DNA from: Nitrosophilus labii
Lineage (GTDB): Bacteria > Campylobacterota > Campylobacteria > Campylobacterales > Nitratiruptoraceae
DNA length: 64,000 bases
Direction: 5' to 3'
NCBI RefSeq assembly: GCF_014466985.1
Contig: NZ_AP022826.1
Location: 620,001 to 684,000, forward strand
The notes under the pieces were generated by a model that ran no database searches, was not told the DNA's origin, and saw nothing but the letters and a program-made list of their open reading frames with translations. Positions 16,863-25,742 of this stretch are shown here, piece after piece (within the stretch, counting starts at the first letter, position 1; every line of letters starts with the position of its first letter). The position numbers and the translations under genes are program-made.

Positions 16863-18046
16863 AAAGCCTTTTTGTAAAGTTTCAAGATTTTATATCCTTT
16901 CAAAGCTTTAATTTTCAAAGGTATTTTATAATACTTCTCTATGCCTTTTTTTATAAGCCATCCCAAAACTCCATATATGTTAAATCCAAAGGGAGTTGAA
17001 ACTATCGCAAATTTTCCACCTAGTGCTATAGCTAAACCTCTTAGCTTAATATCTACTTTTTCTAAAGGCTCTCCGCTTATATGAAAAATAGTGTTTTTTG
17101 CAGCCAAAACCCCGCTTTGCTCGGCACTTTGAGCAGTTGGAGGTATAGTTTTCCCATATTTATCCAGAAGTTTTGCCGCATCTCCTATTGCAAAAATATT
17201 TTCTTTAATTCTCAAATATTCGTCAACAATCAAAAATCCTTTTTCATCTTTTTGAAAATTTAGACTCTTTATAAACGGTGATGGCTCAATCCCGCCTGTG
17301 AAGATTGCAAAGTCAAAATCAATATGTTGACCATTATCTAAAATAACCCTTTGTTCATTAATCTCTTTTACATAATTTCTAACAATCTCCACTCCCAACT
17401 CAGTAAGTCTTTGGACACTCTTTTTTCTTGTGCTTTCGCTTTGCCCTTTTAGTATATGTTTAGAGAGAAGTTTTATGTGTATATTTCCACATGTAAGAGC
17501 ATTGTTTTTAGAATATTTATTAAAAAAGGATCTCATTTCAGCTGCTATTTCGACACCGCTTAATCCTCCTCCTATTACGACTATATTGAAACTTTTTTTG
17601 GCGATTTGGGGCTCTAGTCTATCAAAAAGCTCTTTTTCGAAATACTGTTTTACTTTAAGTGCTGCCCTTAGGCTTTTAACTCCCAATGAGTTTTTTCCTT
17701 TTTCTTCGAATCCTTTCAAAAATTTTGTAACACTTCCAGTTGCTATGATAAGATAATCAAACTCATACTCTCTGTTTTTACATACGAGTATATTCTCTTT
17801 TATATCTAAAGCCTCATCACATACAAATTTGAAATTTTTTTCAAAACTTGCGACAAGAGTGGGAAGATATACGAATGTGTCTTCAATCGGAATTTTGGAA
17901 GCTACAAGATCGTAACTTTCTGTTTGCAGATAGTGATAAGTGTGTTGGTCTATTAAAGTTACTTCTATATCTTCATTATATAGTGCAAATGTCTCTAAAG
18001 CTTTTATACCGCCATAGCCTCCTCCGACAATAATGATCTTTTTCAT
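16859..18046 (-). CDS. NAD(P)/FAD-dependent oxidoreductase, NDH-2-like
   Basis: A 395-residue two-dinucleotide-binding-domain flavoprotein. The N-terminal FAD loop is 'VGGGYGGI'; the second loop is 'VIGGGLSGVEIAAEM', and 'FAIGDAAKL' contacts FAD. The C-terminus has amphipathic and hydrophobic stretches ('GFNIYGVLGWLIKKG') suited to membrane contact. Overall it is like type II NADH:quinone dehydrogenase or sulfide:quinone reductase relatives; the SQR redox cysteines are not evident, so NDH-2 is preferred. It is the first gene of the operon with sixA and xth. Confidence 0.82.
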   Translation of the reverse strand: MKKIIIVGGGYGGIKALETFALYNEDIEVTLIDQHTYHYLQTESYDLVASKIPIEDTFVYLPTLVASFEKNFKFVCDEALDIKENILVCKNREYEFDYLIIATGSVTKFLKGFEEKGKNSLGVKSLRAALKVKQYFEKELFDRLEPQIAKKSFNIVVIGGGLSGVEIAAEMRSFFNKYSKNNALTCGNIHIKLLSKHILKGQSESTRKKSVQRLTELGVEIVRNYVKEINEQRVILDNGQHIDFDFAIFTGGIEPSPFIKSLNFQKDEKGFLIVDEYLRIKENIFAIGDAAKLLDKYGKTIPPTAQSAEQSGVLAAKNTIFHISGEPLEKVDIKLRGLAIALGGKFAIVSTPFGFNIYGVLGWLIKKGIEKYYKIPLKIKALKGYKILKLYKKAL

Positions 18047-18116
18047 GTTCCTTCCTTAGTAAGGGTTAATCTATTATAGAAGTATAAAACTTAAATAGTA
18101 ATAACTTTTAAACTTT

Positions 18117-19145
18117 TTACAATATCAGCATCGCATCTCCGTAGCTGTAAAATCTATACTTTTTCTCTATTGCTAGTTTATAAAGCTCTATAGTCTTTTC
18201 AACCCCTATAAATGAAGCCACAAGCATAATTAAAGTAGATTTTGGCAAATGAAAGTTTGTTAAAATGTGGTTTACTCTACGAGGAGGATTTAAAGGATTT
18301 AAAAAGAGATCACATTCACCTAAAGGTTTTTTGGTTTTAGTGTAATGCTCTACAGTTCTGGTAACCGTTGTACCTACCGCTAATATTTTGGCTTCTGAAT
18401 CTATAAGTTTTTGAGTATCTTTTGGTATTTCATAATATTCGCTATGCATTTTGTGTTCTATTATATTTTCGGTTTCTACGGGCTTAAATGTTCCTGCGCC
18501 TACATGCAAAGTTACAAATTTTGTATCGAACTCTTTTTTGATCTTTTCCAAAAGTTCTTTTGTAAAATGCAAAGATGCCGTAGGTGCGGCAACAGCACCT
18601 GCTTTTTGGGCAAATAGGGGCTGATAGTTTGTTTCATCCTCTTTTTTATCTTCTCTGTCGATATAAGGAGGCAGAGGTATGTGACCAATTTTATCTAAAA
18701 TGTGTAAAAGTCCTTCAAAACCTATCTTCTTTTCCTGTAGGTAAAACTCTACAACTCTACTTCCATCCTCTTCCAAAGAGATTACTTTGGCTTTTAACCC
18801 CAAATCAAATAGCAAAATGGTTTTAGGTTTTACTTTTCCTCTTATAAATACGGAAAAAGTGTGATTTTTTAAAGGTCGATTAAGCAAAAGTTCCACTTTT
18901 CCGCCGCTGCTTTTTTTGCCAAATATTCTAGCTTTGATTACTTTGGTATTATTAAAGATTATATGGGTATTTTTAGGTAGAAAGGAGCCAAGTTCTTTGA
19001 AGATAGTGTGTGTTACACTATCTTTTTTTCTATCGTAAACTAAAAGTTTTGCACTATCTGGAGGATTTGCTGGTTCTTTAGCTATAAGCGATGGAGGAAG
19101 ATAGTAGTCGTAACTATCTACCTTTAAAGGATCAAGAGTTTTCAT
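18117..19145 (-). CDS. queA: S-adenosylmethionine:tRNA ribosyltransferase-isomerase
   Basis: A 342-residue enzyme that transfers the ribosyl part of SAM to 7-aminomethyl-deazaguanine in tRNA, the epoxyqueuosine step of queuosine synthesis. Family blocks seen are 'YYLPPSLIAKEPANPPD', 'FNNTKVIKARIFG', 'GHIPLPPYI', 'QPLFAQKAGAVAAPTASLHF' and 'NFHLPKSTLIMLVASFIG'. Length is normal. Its start overlaps tatC by 14 bases, so it belongs to the tatB-tatC-queA operon. Confidence 0.96.
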   Translation of the reverse strand: MKTLDPLKVDSYDYYLPPSLIAKEPANPPDSAKLLVYDRKKDSVTHTIFKELGSFLPKNTHIIFNNTKVIKARIFGKKSSGGKVELLLNRPLKNHTFSVFIRGKVKPKTILLFDLGLKAKVISLEEDGSRVVEFYLQEKKIGFEGLLHILDKIGHIPLPPYIDREDKKEDETNYQPLFAQKAGAVAAPTASLHFTKELLEKIKKEFDTKFVTLHVGAGTFKPVETENIIEHKMHSEYYEIPKDTQKLIDSEAKILAVGTTVTRTVEHYTKTKKPLGECDLFLNPLNPPRRVNHILTNFHLPKSTLIMLVASFIGVEKTIELYKLAIEKKYRFYSYGDAMLIL

Positions 19146-19878
19146 TCTCTTTTTCGTCTTCTTGCTCTTTTTGGGCAGGATTTATCATTTTAGCTATTAA
19201 AATGGAAACACCGTAAAGAATCACCAAAGGTCCTGCCATCAAAAGTTGAGAAAGAACATCAGGAGGTGTTAAAAGAGCGGCAACCGCAAAGATGATGATA
19301 ATCGCATATTTAAAAAAAGATTTCAAACTCTCATCAGTTACAAGACCAAGCATTGCGAGAAAAAATGTAATAACAGGAAGTTCGAACGAAATACCAAAAC
19401 CAAACATTAGTTTAGTAAAAAAACCCACATATTCTCCAATACTAGGAAGTGCGGTAAAGAGTTGGCTTCCAAAGTTTATAAGGTAGCTAAAACCAAATGG
19501 AAATACAACATAGTAAGCAAAAAGAGCTCCTAATACGAACATAAGAGTAGCCGAAAAGACAAATGGAAGAACCATCTTTTTTTCATGCTCATATAGTCCA
19601 GGTGCTATAAAAAGCCATAACTGCCAAAAAATTACAGGCAAAGAGAGTATGATAGAGGCGAAAAAGGATACTTTAAGGGCTGTAAAAAAAGCCTCTCCAA
19701 CTTTTGTAAAAATTACGTTGCTTCCGGAAGGTAAAGCCTCTTTTAAGGGCATTATCATCCAATCTAATATATACTCCCAAAAGCCGAAGCAGATTATAAA
19801 CATAACAAAAATAGTGGCTATAGATATGAGAAGCCTTTTCCTAAGTTCTGCCAAATGAGGTTTTAACTCTTCAAACAT
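19132..19878 (-). CDS. tatC: Twin-arginine translocase subunit TatC
   Basis: A 248-residue inner-membrane protein with six hydrophobic segments; it recognises twin-arginine signal peptides. 'HLAELRKRLLIS' near the N-terminus, 'FWQLWLFIAPGLYEHEKK' in the first periplasmic region and 'FGISFELPVITFFLA' are diagnostic. It overlaps tatB by 8 bases and queA by 14. No tatA is present in the window. Confidence 0.96.
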   Translation of the reverse strand: MFEELKPHLAELRKRLLISIATIFVMFIICFGFWEYILDWMIMPLKEALPSGSNVIFTKVGEAFFTALKVSFFASIILSLPVIFWQLWLFIAPGLYEHEKKMVLPFVFSATLMFVLGALFAYYVVFPFGFSYLINFGSQLFTALPSIGEYVGFFTKLMFGFGISFELPVITFFLAMLGLVTDESLKSFFKYAIIIIFAVAALLTPPDVLSQLLMAGPLVILYGVSILIAKMINPAQKEQEDEKENENS

Positions 19879-20254
19879 TCGCTTTATCCTTATCTTCTAA
19901 TTCTGGTTTTCTTTTTTTAAACTTTACTACTTCTTTTTTAGCCTCTTTTTTTTCAAGTGCTTCTTCAATCTCTTTAGACTCTTCCAAAACATCTTCAAAA
20001 TCACTTAAATGGGCAATACTTTCTATCTCTTTGCTTACAGTTCCTATCTTCTTTTTATATTCTAAAGCCTCTTCTTTTAGCTCGCTTATTTTTATCTCTT
20101 CTTCTAAGGAGTTTTTAGCATCATTTACCGCTCTTTTTACACTTTTGAAAAACTTTGCAACATCGACTAAAAATTTAGGTAATTTTTCGGGTCCTAAAAA
20201 GATGATTGCTACTACGGCAATCATTAATAATTCAGTAAATCCCATACCAAACAT
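19871..20254 (-). CDS. tatB: Twin-arginine translocase subunit TatB
   Basis: A 127-residue protein with one N-terminal membrane helix ('FTELLMIAVVAIIFLGPEKL'), the TatA/B hinge Gly-Pro, then an amphipathic helix and a long charged coiled tail ending 'ELEDKDKANV'. The acidic residue in the helix N-terminus and the tail length fit TatB rather than TatA. It lies directly upstream of tatC in the usual order. Confidence 0.92.
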   Translation of the reverse strand: MFGMGFTELLMIAVVAIIFLGPEKLPKFLVDVAKFFKSVKRAVNDAKNSLEEEIKISELKEEALEYKKKIGTVSKEIESIAHLSDFEDVLEESKEIEEALEKKEAKKEVVKFKKRKPELEDKDKANV

Positions 20255-20340
20255 ATTTTAAACCTTTATATAGGATAATTTGAGTTAAATTCTACATAAA
20301 AAGAGATTACAAAAGTATAAAGAGTATTATAAACCTTTAT

Positions 20341-21393
20341 TTATCCTATCAAGTAAAGAGCTATTTCATCGGCTAAAAAGAAGTTTTTGTTATATAGTCT
20401 GTTTTGTTTTTCATATATCTTATTTTCATTTTTCAAAATTTCTGCTCTTTTTAGCATATTTTCATTCAAAATTTTTATATCTACTCCAACAATACTTCTA
20501 AAACCTAGAAAAATCTTTTCTGATATAAGATCTTCATTGCTTAAATTTTCTATTGAAATCTTTAGAGGTTCTTTTATATACTCTTCGATATCATTGCATA
20601 CGTAAAATCTACGATTTTTTAAAAAACCAACCGCTGAGCAACCTACGCCTATATAATCTCTGTGTTGCCAATATCCCAAGTTGTGTTTAGATTTATAATT
20701 GCCGAAATTGGAAATTTCGTATTGTTCGAATTTTTCTTTTATCATATCTGCTATGAAATAGCCAATATACTCATCATCTTTTTTAACCTCTTTTTTCCCA
20801 AAAAACGGTGTGTTCTCTTCTAAAGTGAGTGCATAAGCGCTTATATGATTTATAGGAAGGCGAAAGGCAGTGTCTATATCTTTTTTTAAAAGTTTTTCAG
20901 TATCTAGAGCTGTTTCGTAGATGATATCAATCGAGATATTTTCAAATCCGCATCTATAGGCATTTTCAACAGCGTTAATTGCCTGTTTTGAGTTGTGAGA
21001 TCTTCCTAAAAATTTCAATTTTTTGTTATCAAAACTTTGAACGCCGAAACTTATCCTATTTACCCCAAAATTTCTCATATTTGTAAGCCACTCTTGTTTG
21101 GCACTGTTTGGATTGGCTTCAACGGTTATTTCCACGTTTTCTTTTAGATAAGGTTCTATTTTTTTAAAAAAGTTTTCATAATACAAAGCATCTAAAGTTG
21201 AAGGAGTTCCTCCACCTATAAAAACTGACTCTATACTTTTCTTTTTTACTTCAAATCTTTTTAATTCAAAATCTAATTGCTTTAAAAGAGAATTGATATA
21301 TGCTACTTTTAGATGATGCTTTTCTACGTAAGAGTTAAAACTACAATAAAAACATTTGCTATCGCAAAAGGGTATATGAACATATAAAAGCAA
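20341..21393 (-). CDS. hemW: Radical SAM heme chaperone HemW
   Basis: A 350-residue HemN-like radical SAM protein. The cluster motif is 'CDSKCFYCSF' near residue 10: three cysteines in CX3CX2C spacing without the fourth cysteine seen in HemN, so I call it HemW, a heme-delivery protein, rather than an oxygen-independent coproporphyrinogen oxidase. 'VFIGGGTPSTLD', 'EANPNS' and 'ISFGVQSFD' are the typical SAM-contacting strands. It stands alone on the minus strand, divergent from nudH. Confidence 0.9.
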   Translation of the reverse strand: MLLYVHIPFCDSKCFYCSFNSYVEKHHLKVAYINSLLKQLDFELKRFEVKKKSIESVFIGGGTPSTLDALYYENFFKKIEPYLKENVEITVEANPNSAKQEWLTNMRNFGVNRISFGVQSFDNKKLKFLGRSHNSKQAINAVENAYRCGFENISIDIIYETALDTEKLLKKDIDTAFRLPINHISAYALTLEENTPFFGKKEVKKDDEYIGYFIADMIKEKFEQYEISNFGNYKSKHNLGYWQHRDYIGVGCSAVGFLKNRRFYVCNDIEEYIKEPLKISIENLSNEDLISEKIFLGFRSIVGVDIKILNENMLKRAEILKNENKIYEKQNRLYNKNFFLADEIALYLIG

Positions 21394-21534
21394 GTTAATC
21401 CTTTTAAAAAAAATATTTTCTTTGAGAATGTAGTTTAACTATTAACCTATTCTAATTAGATTTTAAATAGTTATAAGTTAATATATCAAAACTTTTAACT
21501 AATACAATTTTATAAAAAGGTTCCATAAAAGATA

Positions 21535-22002
21535 ATGAACGAAAAAAGATATAGACCAAATGTAGCGGCTATTATAGTGTCACATAAATATCCACAAAAG
21601 GTAGAGTTTCTTATCGCTCTTAGAAATGACGTGGATAATGCTTGGCAGTTTCCGCAAGGAGGGATAGATGAGGGAGAAAGTCCCCAGAGTGCTCTGTTTA
21701 GAGAGTTGAAAGAGGAGATAGGAACTGATGAAATAGAGATAATAGCCGAATATCCAACATGGATTAGTTACGATTTTCCTAAAGTTATAGCAAAAAAGAT
21801 GTATCCTTATGACGGTCAAAAACAGAAATATTTTCTTGTAAGGTTAAAACCGTGTGCGAAAATAGACCTTAAAACCAAAGAACCGGAGTTTAGAGAGTAT
21901 AAATTTGTGCCATACAAGGATCTTTTCAAACACATAACCTATTTCAAAAGACCTATATATAAAAAGGTTATAGATTTTTTTAAAAAAGAAGGGTATATTT
22001 GA
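21535..22002 (+). CDS. nudH: RNA pyrophosphohydrolase (Nudix, RppH/NudH type)
   Basis: A 155-residue Nudix hydrolase. The full Nudix box spans residues about 42-64 ('[17 protein letters not shown]' then KEEIGT). '[10 protein letters not shown]' and 'YFLVRL' are typical of RppH, which removes pyrophosphate from mRNA 5' ends and triggers decay. It leads the nudH-lysC-hobA-holB-folP block. A low-complexity repeat begins inside its stop codon. Confidence 0.93.
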   Translation: MNEKRYRPNVAAIIVSHKYPQKVEFLIALRNDVDNAWQFPQGGIDEGESPQSALFRELKEEIGTDEIEIIAEYPTWISYDFPKVIAKKMYPYDGQKQKYFLVRLKPCAKIDLKTKEPEFREYKFVPYKDLFKHITYFKRPIYKKVIDFFKKEGYI

Positions 22003-22093
22003 AGTTTTAAGTTAGAAGTTTGAAGTTTTAAGTTAGAAGTTTGAAGTTGGAGGTCTTGAAACTTGAAACTTGAAACTTCAAAACTTGAAACTA
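22001..22093. repeat. Tandem 21-bp repeat plus partial inverted copies
   Basis: Two exact tandem copies of the 21-mer starting GAAGTTTTAAGTTAGAAG occupy 22001-22021 and 22022-22042, followed by part of a third. From 22056 the complementary vocabulary appears (TTGAAACTTGAAACTT), so the whole can fold back on itself. It fills nearly all of the nudH-lysC gap and starts in the nudH stop codon. Confidence 0.85.
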
Positions 22094-22106
22094 ACAAAGG
22101 ATTTAG

Positions 22107-23312
22107 ATGCTAATTGTTCAAAAATATGGCGGAACAAGTGTAGGAAATCTTGAAAGAATCGAAAATGTAGCCAAAAGGGTTGCTAAAACCAAAAAAGAGG
22201 ATAACGATGTAGTTGTCGTGGTTTCAGCAATGAGCGGTGAAACGAATAAACTTATAGAGTATGCAAAACATTTTAGCAAAACTCCAAGTCGTGAAGATAT
22301 GGATCTTTTACTAAGTTCAGGTGAAAGAGTGACTGCAGCTTTGCTTTCGATAGCTTTGAATGAGATGGGTTATCCGACTGTAGCTATGACGGGACGCCAG
22401 GCAGGAATTGTTACAGATAGCTCACATACTACTGCAAGGATTGAAAAAATAGATCCAAAACCGATTAAAAATGAGCTCCAAAAAGGCAAAATTGTAGTAG
22501 TGGCTGGATTTCAAGGTATCAGTAAAGACGGGAAAGTTACCACTCTAGGCAGAGGAGGCAGTGATCTAACGGCAGTTGCGCTTGCTGGAGCATTGAATGC
22601 CGATAAGTGTGAGATTTATTCTGATGTGGACGGTATTTATACTACAGACCCTAGAATAGAGCCTAAAGCCAAAAAACTTGACAAAATAAGTTATGACGAG
22701 ATGTTGGAACTTGCAAGTTTGGGAGCTAAAGTTTTACAAAACAGAAGCGTTGAACTTGCAAAAAAATTGGGAGTGATTATTGAGGCTAAAAGTAGTTTTA
22801 ACGAAAATCCAGGAACAATCATAACAAAGGAAGAAGATATCATGGAAAAGCCATTGGTAAGCGGAATAGCACTAGATAAAAACCAAGCACGTGTTAGTTT
22901 AAGAGGAGTTGTGGACAGACCGGGAATTGCAGCTGAGATTTTCAAAGCGCTTGCTGAAGAGAATATCAATGTAGATATGATAGTTCAAACCATTGGACAA
23001 GATGAAAAAACAAATTTGGACTTTACAGTACCTGAGAATGAACTTGAGAGAGTAAAAAAGATTATGGAAAGATTTAAAGAAGAGTATGAGTCTATTGACT
23101 ATGATCCTCGTATCGCAAAAGTATCTATTGTGGGTGTGGGTATGAAATCTCATAGTGGTGTTGCAAGCAAAGCTTTTGAAACATTGGCTAAAGAGAATAT
23201 AAATATTGAGATGATTAGCACTAGCGAAATTAAGATTTCGATGATAATAGATGAAAAATATAGTGAACTTGCTGTTAGAGCTTTGCATGATGCGTATGAG
23301 TTATATAGATGA
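22107..23312 (+). CDS. lysC: Aspartate kinase
   Basis: A 401-residue enzyme for the first step of lysine, threonine and methionine synthesis and of diaminopimelate for the cell wall. The kinase domain starts '[18 protein letters not shown]' and has '[15 protein letters not shown]' and 'YTTDPRI'. Two ACT domains follow from about residue 260 ('[20 protein letters not shown]', '[16 protein letters not shown]'), indicating allosteric control by amino acids. It is flanked on both sides by low-complexity repeats. Confidence 0.97.
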   Translation: MLIVQKYGGTSVGNLERIENVAKRVAKTKKEDNDVVVVVSAMSGETNKLIEYAKHFSKTPSREDMDLLLSSGERVTAALLSIALNEMGYPTVAMTGRQAGIVTDSSHTTARIEKIDPKPIKNELQKGKIVVVAGFQGISKDGKVTTLGRGGSDLTAVALAGALNADKCEIYSDVDGIYTTDPRIEPKAKKLDKISYDEMLELASLGAKVLQNRSVELAKKLGVIIEAKSSFNENPGTIITKEEDIMEKPLVSGIALDKNQARVSLRGVVDRPGIAAEIFKALAEENINVDMIVQTIGQDEKTNLDFTVPENELERVKKIMERFKEEYESIDYDPRIAKVSIVGVGMKSHSGVASKAFETLAKENINIEMISTSEIKISMIIDEKYSELAVRALHDAYELYR

Positions 23313-23315
23313 TAC

Positions 23316-23378
23316 GGAGTAATTAGTGAGTAGTGAATTATTTATTATTTTTTACTTATCACTCATCACCCGTTACTT
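23316..23378. repeat. Imperfect low-complexity inverted repeat
   Basis: Arms 23316-23340 (GGAGTAATTAGTGAGTAGTG...) and 23352-23378 (TTACTTATCACTCATCACCC...) are complementary along most of their length with a short T/A-rich loop. They are built from a few short words (AGTGAGTA, ACTCATCAC). The repeat lies between lysC and hobA. Confidence 0.8.
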
Positions 23379-23405
23379 GTCATGATTTACTAAATAGAGG
23401 AACAG

Positions 23406-23951
23406 ATGGAATTTGATAAATGGACTCTTAATGCTATTAGGTATGATGAAACTATGATGAGTTGGATGGAGGAGAGAAGGTATGATTGGGTACCTCTTGC
23501 CTCTTCGGCTCTTGAAAAGATAGTTTCTGGTTATAGTATCATTTTAATTACAGACAAAGAGAGAGAGTGGTTTGCCGAATATATTTTATATAGTATAAAC
23601 AAGCCTAATAAAAATAGACCTTTCGTTCCTACATATATTTTAAAAGATATAATCCCATATATAGACAATATAAAAAAAGAGGAAGATATAGAGTTGCTTT
23701 ATGATATGATAAATCTCTCTTTCAAAGAGGAATACTTTTTTTGGTATATAGGAAAGGGAGATACACCTCGTTCAATGATAGCAAAAAGAAAAGATGACAG
23801 CTTTTTATGGATAATGGATGAGCAGATGCAAAACAACTTTTATCTAAAATCCTATGATGATACTTTGGATTTAAAGCTTTTTCAACTATTTAGACTATTC
23901 GATAAAAGCCTAGATGCTACTATATTTGGAGAGATTGAACTTAAAATATGA
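23406..23951 (+). CDS. hobA: DnaA-binding initiation factor HobA
   Basis: A 181-residue homologue of Helicobacter pylori HobA, a tetrameric activator of DnaA-oriC complex formation restricted to the Campylobacterota (functional analogue of DiaA). Landmarks shared with what I recall of the H. pylori protein are the N-terminal 'W...E' region, the central 'FFWYIGKG', 'SFLWIMDE' and the C-terminal 'DLKLFQLFRLFDKSLDATIF'. The HobA-HolB neighbourhood supports the call. Its stop overlaps the holB start. Confidence 0.9.
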   Translation: MEFDKWTLNAIRYDETMMSWMEERRYDWVPLASSALEKIVSGYSIILITDKEREWFAEYILYSINKPNKNRPFVPTYILKDIIPYIDNIKKEEDIELLYDMINLSFKEEYFFWYIGKGDTPRSMIAKRKDDSFLWIMDEQMQNNFYLKSYDDTLDLKLFQLFRLFDKSLDATIFGEIELKI

Positions 23952-24556
23952 TTGAGCTAAAAAGCCAGATAATTGTTACCCATAATTTTGAAAGATCTCT
24001 CGAATTTTTTAAAGAACGTATAAAACCTGGTTATCTGCATATAATTCAAAGGGATGAGTTTAAAATCGAAGATGCGAAAGATGCAATAAAAGAGGCTTAT
24101 ATCGCTACTGAAAAGGAAAAATATATAGTTCTAGCGGCCCAAAAGTACAATATCTACTCTCAAAATACCCTTCTTAAAATATTGGAAGAGCCTCCTTCTA
24201 ACGTAGTGTTTATTGTTATTACGAAAGCCAAATCTTCTTTATTGCCTACCATAAGATCGAGACTCCCGATAGTCTCTTTAAAAAAAGAAAAAAAAGAGCT
24301 TTTTGATATAGATATTAAAAATGTAGATTTAAAGTTTGTTTATTCATTTTTGCAAGAGAGCAAAAAAATGCAAAGAGATGAGGCCAAAGAAGTTGTAAAA
24401 GCACTTTTGAAAAGCTCTTTTGAAAGTAATCTTAAACTCAAAGAGGAAGAACTAGACCAATTTGCAAAAGCTTTAAGGCTTTTAGAATTAAATTCAAATG
24501 TTCAAAATGTTTTAACAACACTCTTTTTAATAATTTTAGAAGCAAAAAGAAGATAA
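23948..24556 (+). CDS. holB: DNA polymerase III subunit delta' (short form)
   Basis: A 202-residue clamp-loader subunit. The only strong landmark is 'NTLLKILEEPPSNVVFIV' with 'LLPTIRSRLP', which is the Walker B/sensor 1 and SRC-like region of delta'/gamma proteins. The Walker A P-loop and the C-terminal collar domain are missing or reduced, as in other epsilonproteobacterial HolB proteins. Its start overlaps the hobA stop by 4 bases. Confidence 0.88.
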   Translation: MIELKSQIIVTHNFERSLEFFKERIKPGYLHIIQRDEFKIEDAKDAIKEAYIATEKEKYIVLAAQKYNIYSQNTLLKILEEPPSNVVFIVITKAKSSLLPTIRSRLPIVSLKKEKKELFDIDIKNVDLKFVYSFLQESKKMQRDEAKEVVKALLKSSFESNLKLKEEELDQFAKALRLLELNSNVQNVLTTLFLIILEAKRR

Positions 24557-24602
24557 TTAAGTACTTTTTAGATTTTACTAATATCTAATATCAAGGAATA
24601 AA

Positions 24603-25742
24603 ATGCAGATTAAGAGAATCTCTTCAAATAGTGATATTGTAAAAATTATGGAAGAATTGAGTGTTGATAAGCCCGGTATTAAAATTATGTCCAAAAAGTC
24701 AGAAATTTATTTTTTTTATATCAAAGATCTTCATATAGGAGCGGCAAATATTTTAAAACAAGACGCTCTCTCTGTTGGAGCGGATCTTGCTTTACCAAAC
24801 GGTGCTATTACTTGCAGTTTCAAAAAGTGCGATGCTTTGCTAATAGGGACTAAAAAACACATAGAGATTTTATCAAGAAAAGAGCTGGCACAGCCATATG
24901 GATTAAAAGAGTTGGCAAGAGAATTAAAACGTTATATCAAAAAGAGTAATTTTGAGCTAAAGATTATGGGTGTAATAAATGCAAATGATGAGAGTTTTTA
25001 TCCTAGAAGCAGATTCAAAGGAGAACGCGCTTTAGAAGCTATAGAAAAGATGATAGAGGATGGAGCCGATATTATAGATATTGGAGGGGTATCCACAAGA
25101 CCAGGAAGTGATGAAGTAGATGAAAATATAGAGTTTGAGAGAGTAAAAGATATAATCGATTTTATCTATAGAACTAGGCTTTTTGAACAAGTCAATTTTA
25201 GTATCGATAGTTACAGACCAAAAATAGTGGAATATGCTTTGGATAGAGGTTTTTCTATCGCAAACGATATTACGGGACTTGAAAATGACGAGATGGCAAA
25301 AGTGGTTGCAAAATATGGAGTAAAAGTTGTTTTAATGCATAAAAAAGGTGAACCTAAAACAATGCAGATTGATCCAAGATATGAAGATGTTGTACTAGAA
25401 GTAGCGGAGTTTTTTAAAAAAAGAATAGAAAAAGCAGAAAAGTTTGGTATAACAAGAGAAAATATCGTTTTAGATCCAGGTATCGGTTTTGGAAAAAGGG
25501 TTGAACATAATCTGGAACTTTTAAAGTGTTTGAGTAATTTTAAAAAATTTGGATGTGAGATTTTGGTAGGGGCAAGCAGGAAATCGATGATAGATAAGAT
25601 AATTCCAACTCCGGTAGAAAAGAGACTTCCAGGAACTCTAGCGATACATCTAAAGGCTTATGAAGAGGGAGCATCTATCATAAGATGTCACGATGTTAAA
25701 GAGCATAGACAGGCTTTTGCCGTATATGAAAGGATGAGATGA
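24603..25742 (+). CDS. folP: Dihydropteroate synthase
   Basis: A 379-residue folate enzyme joining p-aminobenzoate to dihydropterin pyrophosphate. The TIM-barrel core begins near residue 120: 'MGVINANDESFYPRSRF', 'DGADIIDIGGVSTRPGSDEV', 'NDITGL', 'LDPGIGFGK' and 'LVGASRKSMI'. The 115-residue N-terminal extension is longer than in E. coli but usual for this phylum. 'VINANDESFYPRSRF' replaces the usual VTPDSFSDGG wording. The stop overlaps the next start by 4 bases. Confidence 0.94.
   Translation: MQIKRISSNSDIVKIMEELSVDKPGIKIMSKKSEIYFFYIKDLHIGAANILKQDALSVGADLALPNGAITCSFKKCDALLIGTKKHIEILSRKELAQPYGLKELARELKRYIKKSNFELKIMGVINANDESFYPRSRFKGERALEAIEKMIEDGADIIDIGGVSTRPGSDEVDENIEFERVKDIIDFIYRTRLFEQVNFSIDSYRPKIVEYALDRGFSIANDITGLENDEMAKVVAKYGVKVVLMHKKGEPKTMQIDPRYEDVVLEVAEFFKKRIEKAEKFGITRENIVLDPGIGFGKRVEHNLELLKCLSNFKKFGCEILVGASRKSMIDKIIPTPVEKRLPGTLAIHLKAYEEGASIIRCHDVKEHRQAFAVYERMR

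Noticed and set aside
22001-22093. CRISPR array
   Set aside because: The 21-mers are directly adjacent without spacers, only two full copies exist, and no cas genes are near.
22003-22106. Lysine riboswitch upstream of lysC
   Set aside because: The spacer is only about 100 bases of low-complexity repeat with none of the conserved lysine-riboswitch core.
22899-23288. 129-codon open frame opposite lysC
   Set aside because: Antisense shadow of the ACT-domain region; no start context.
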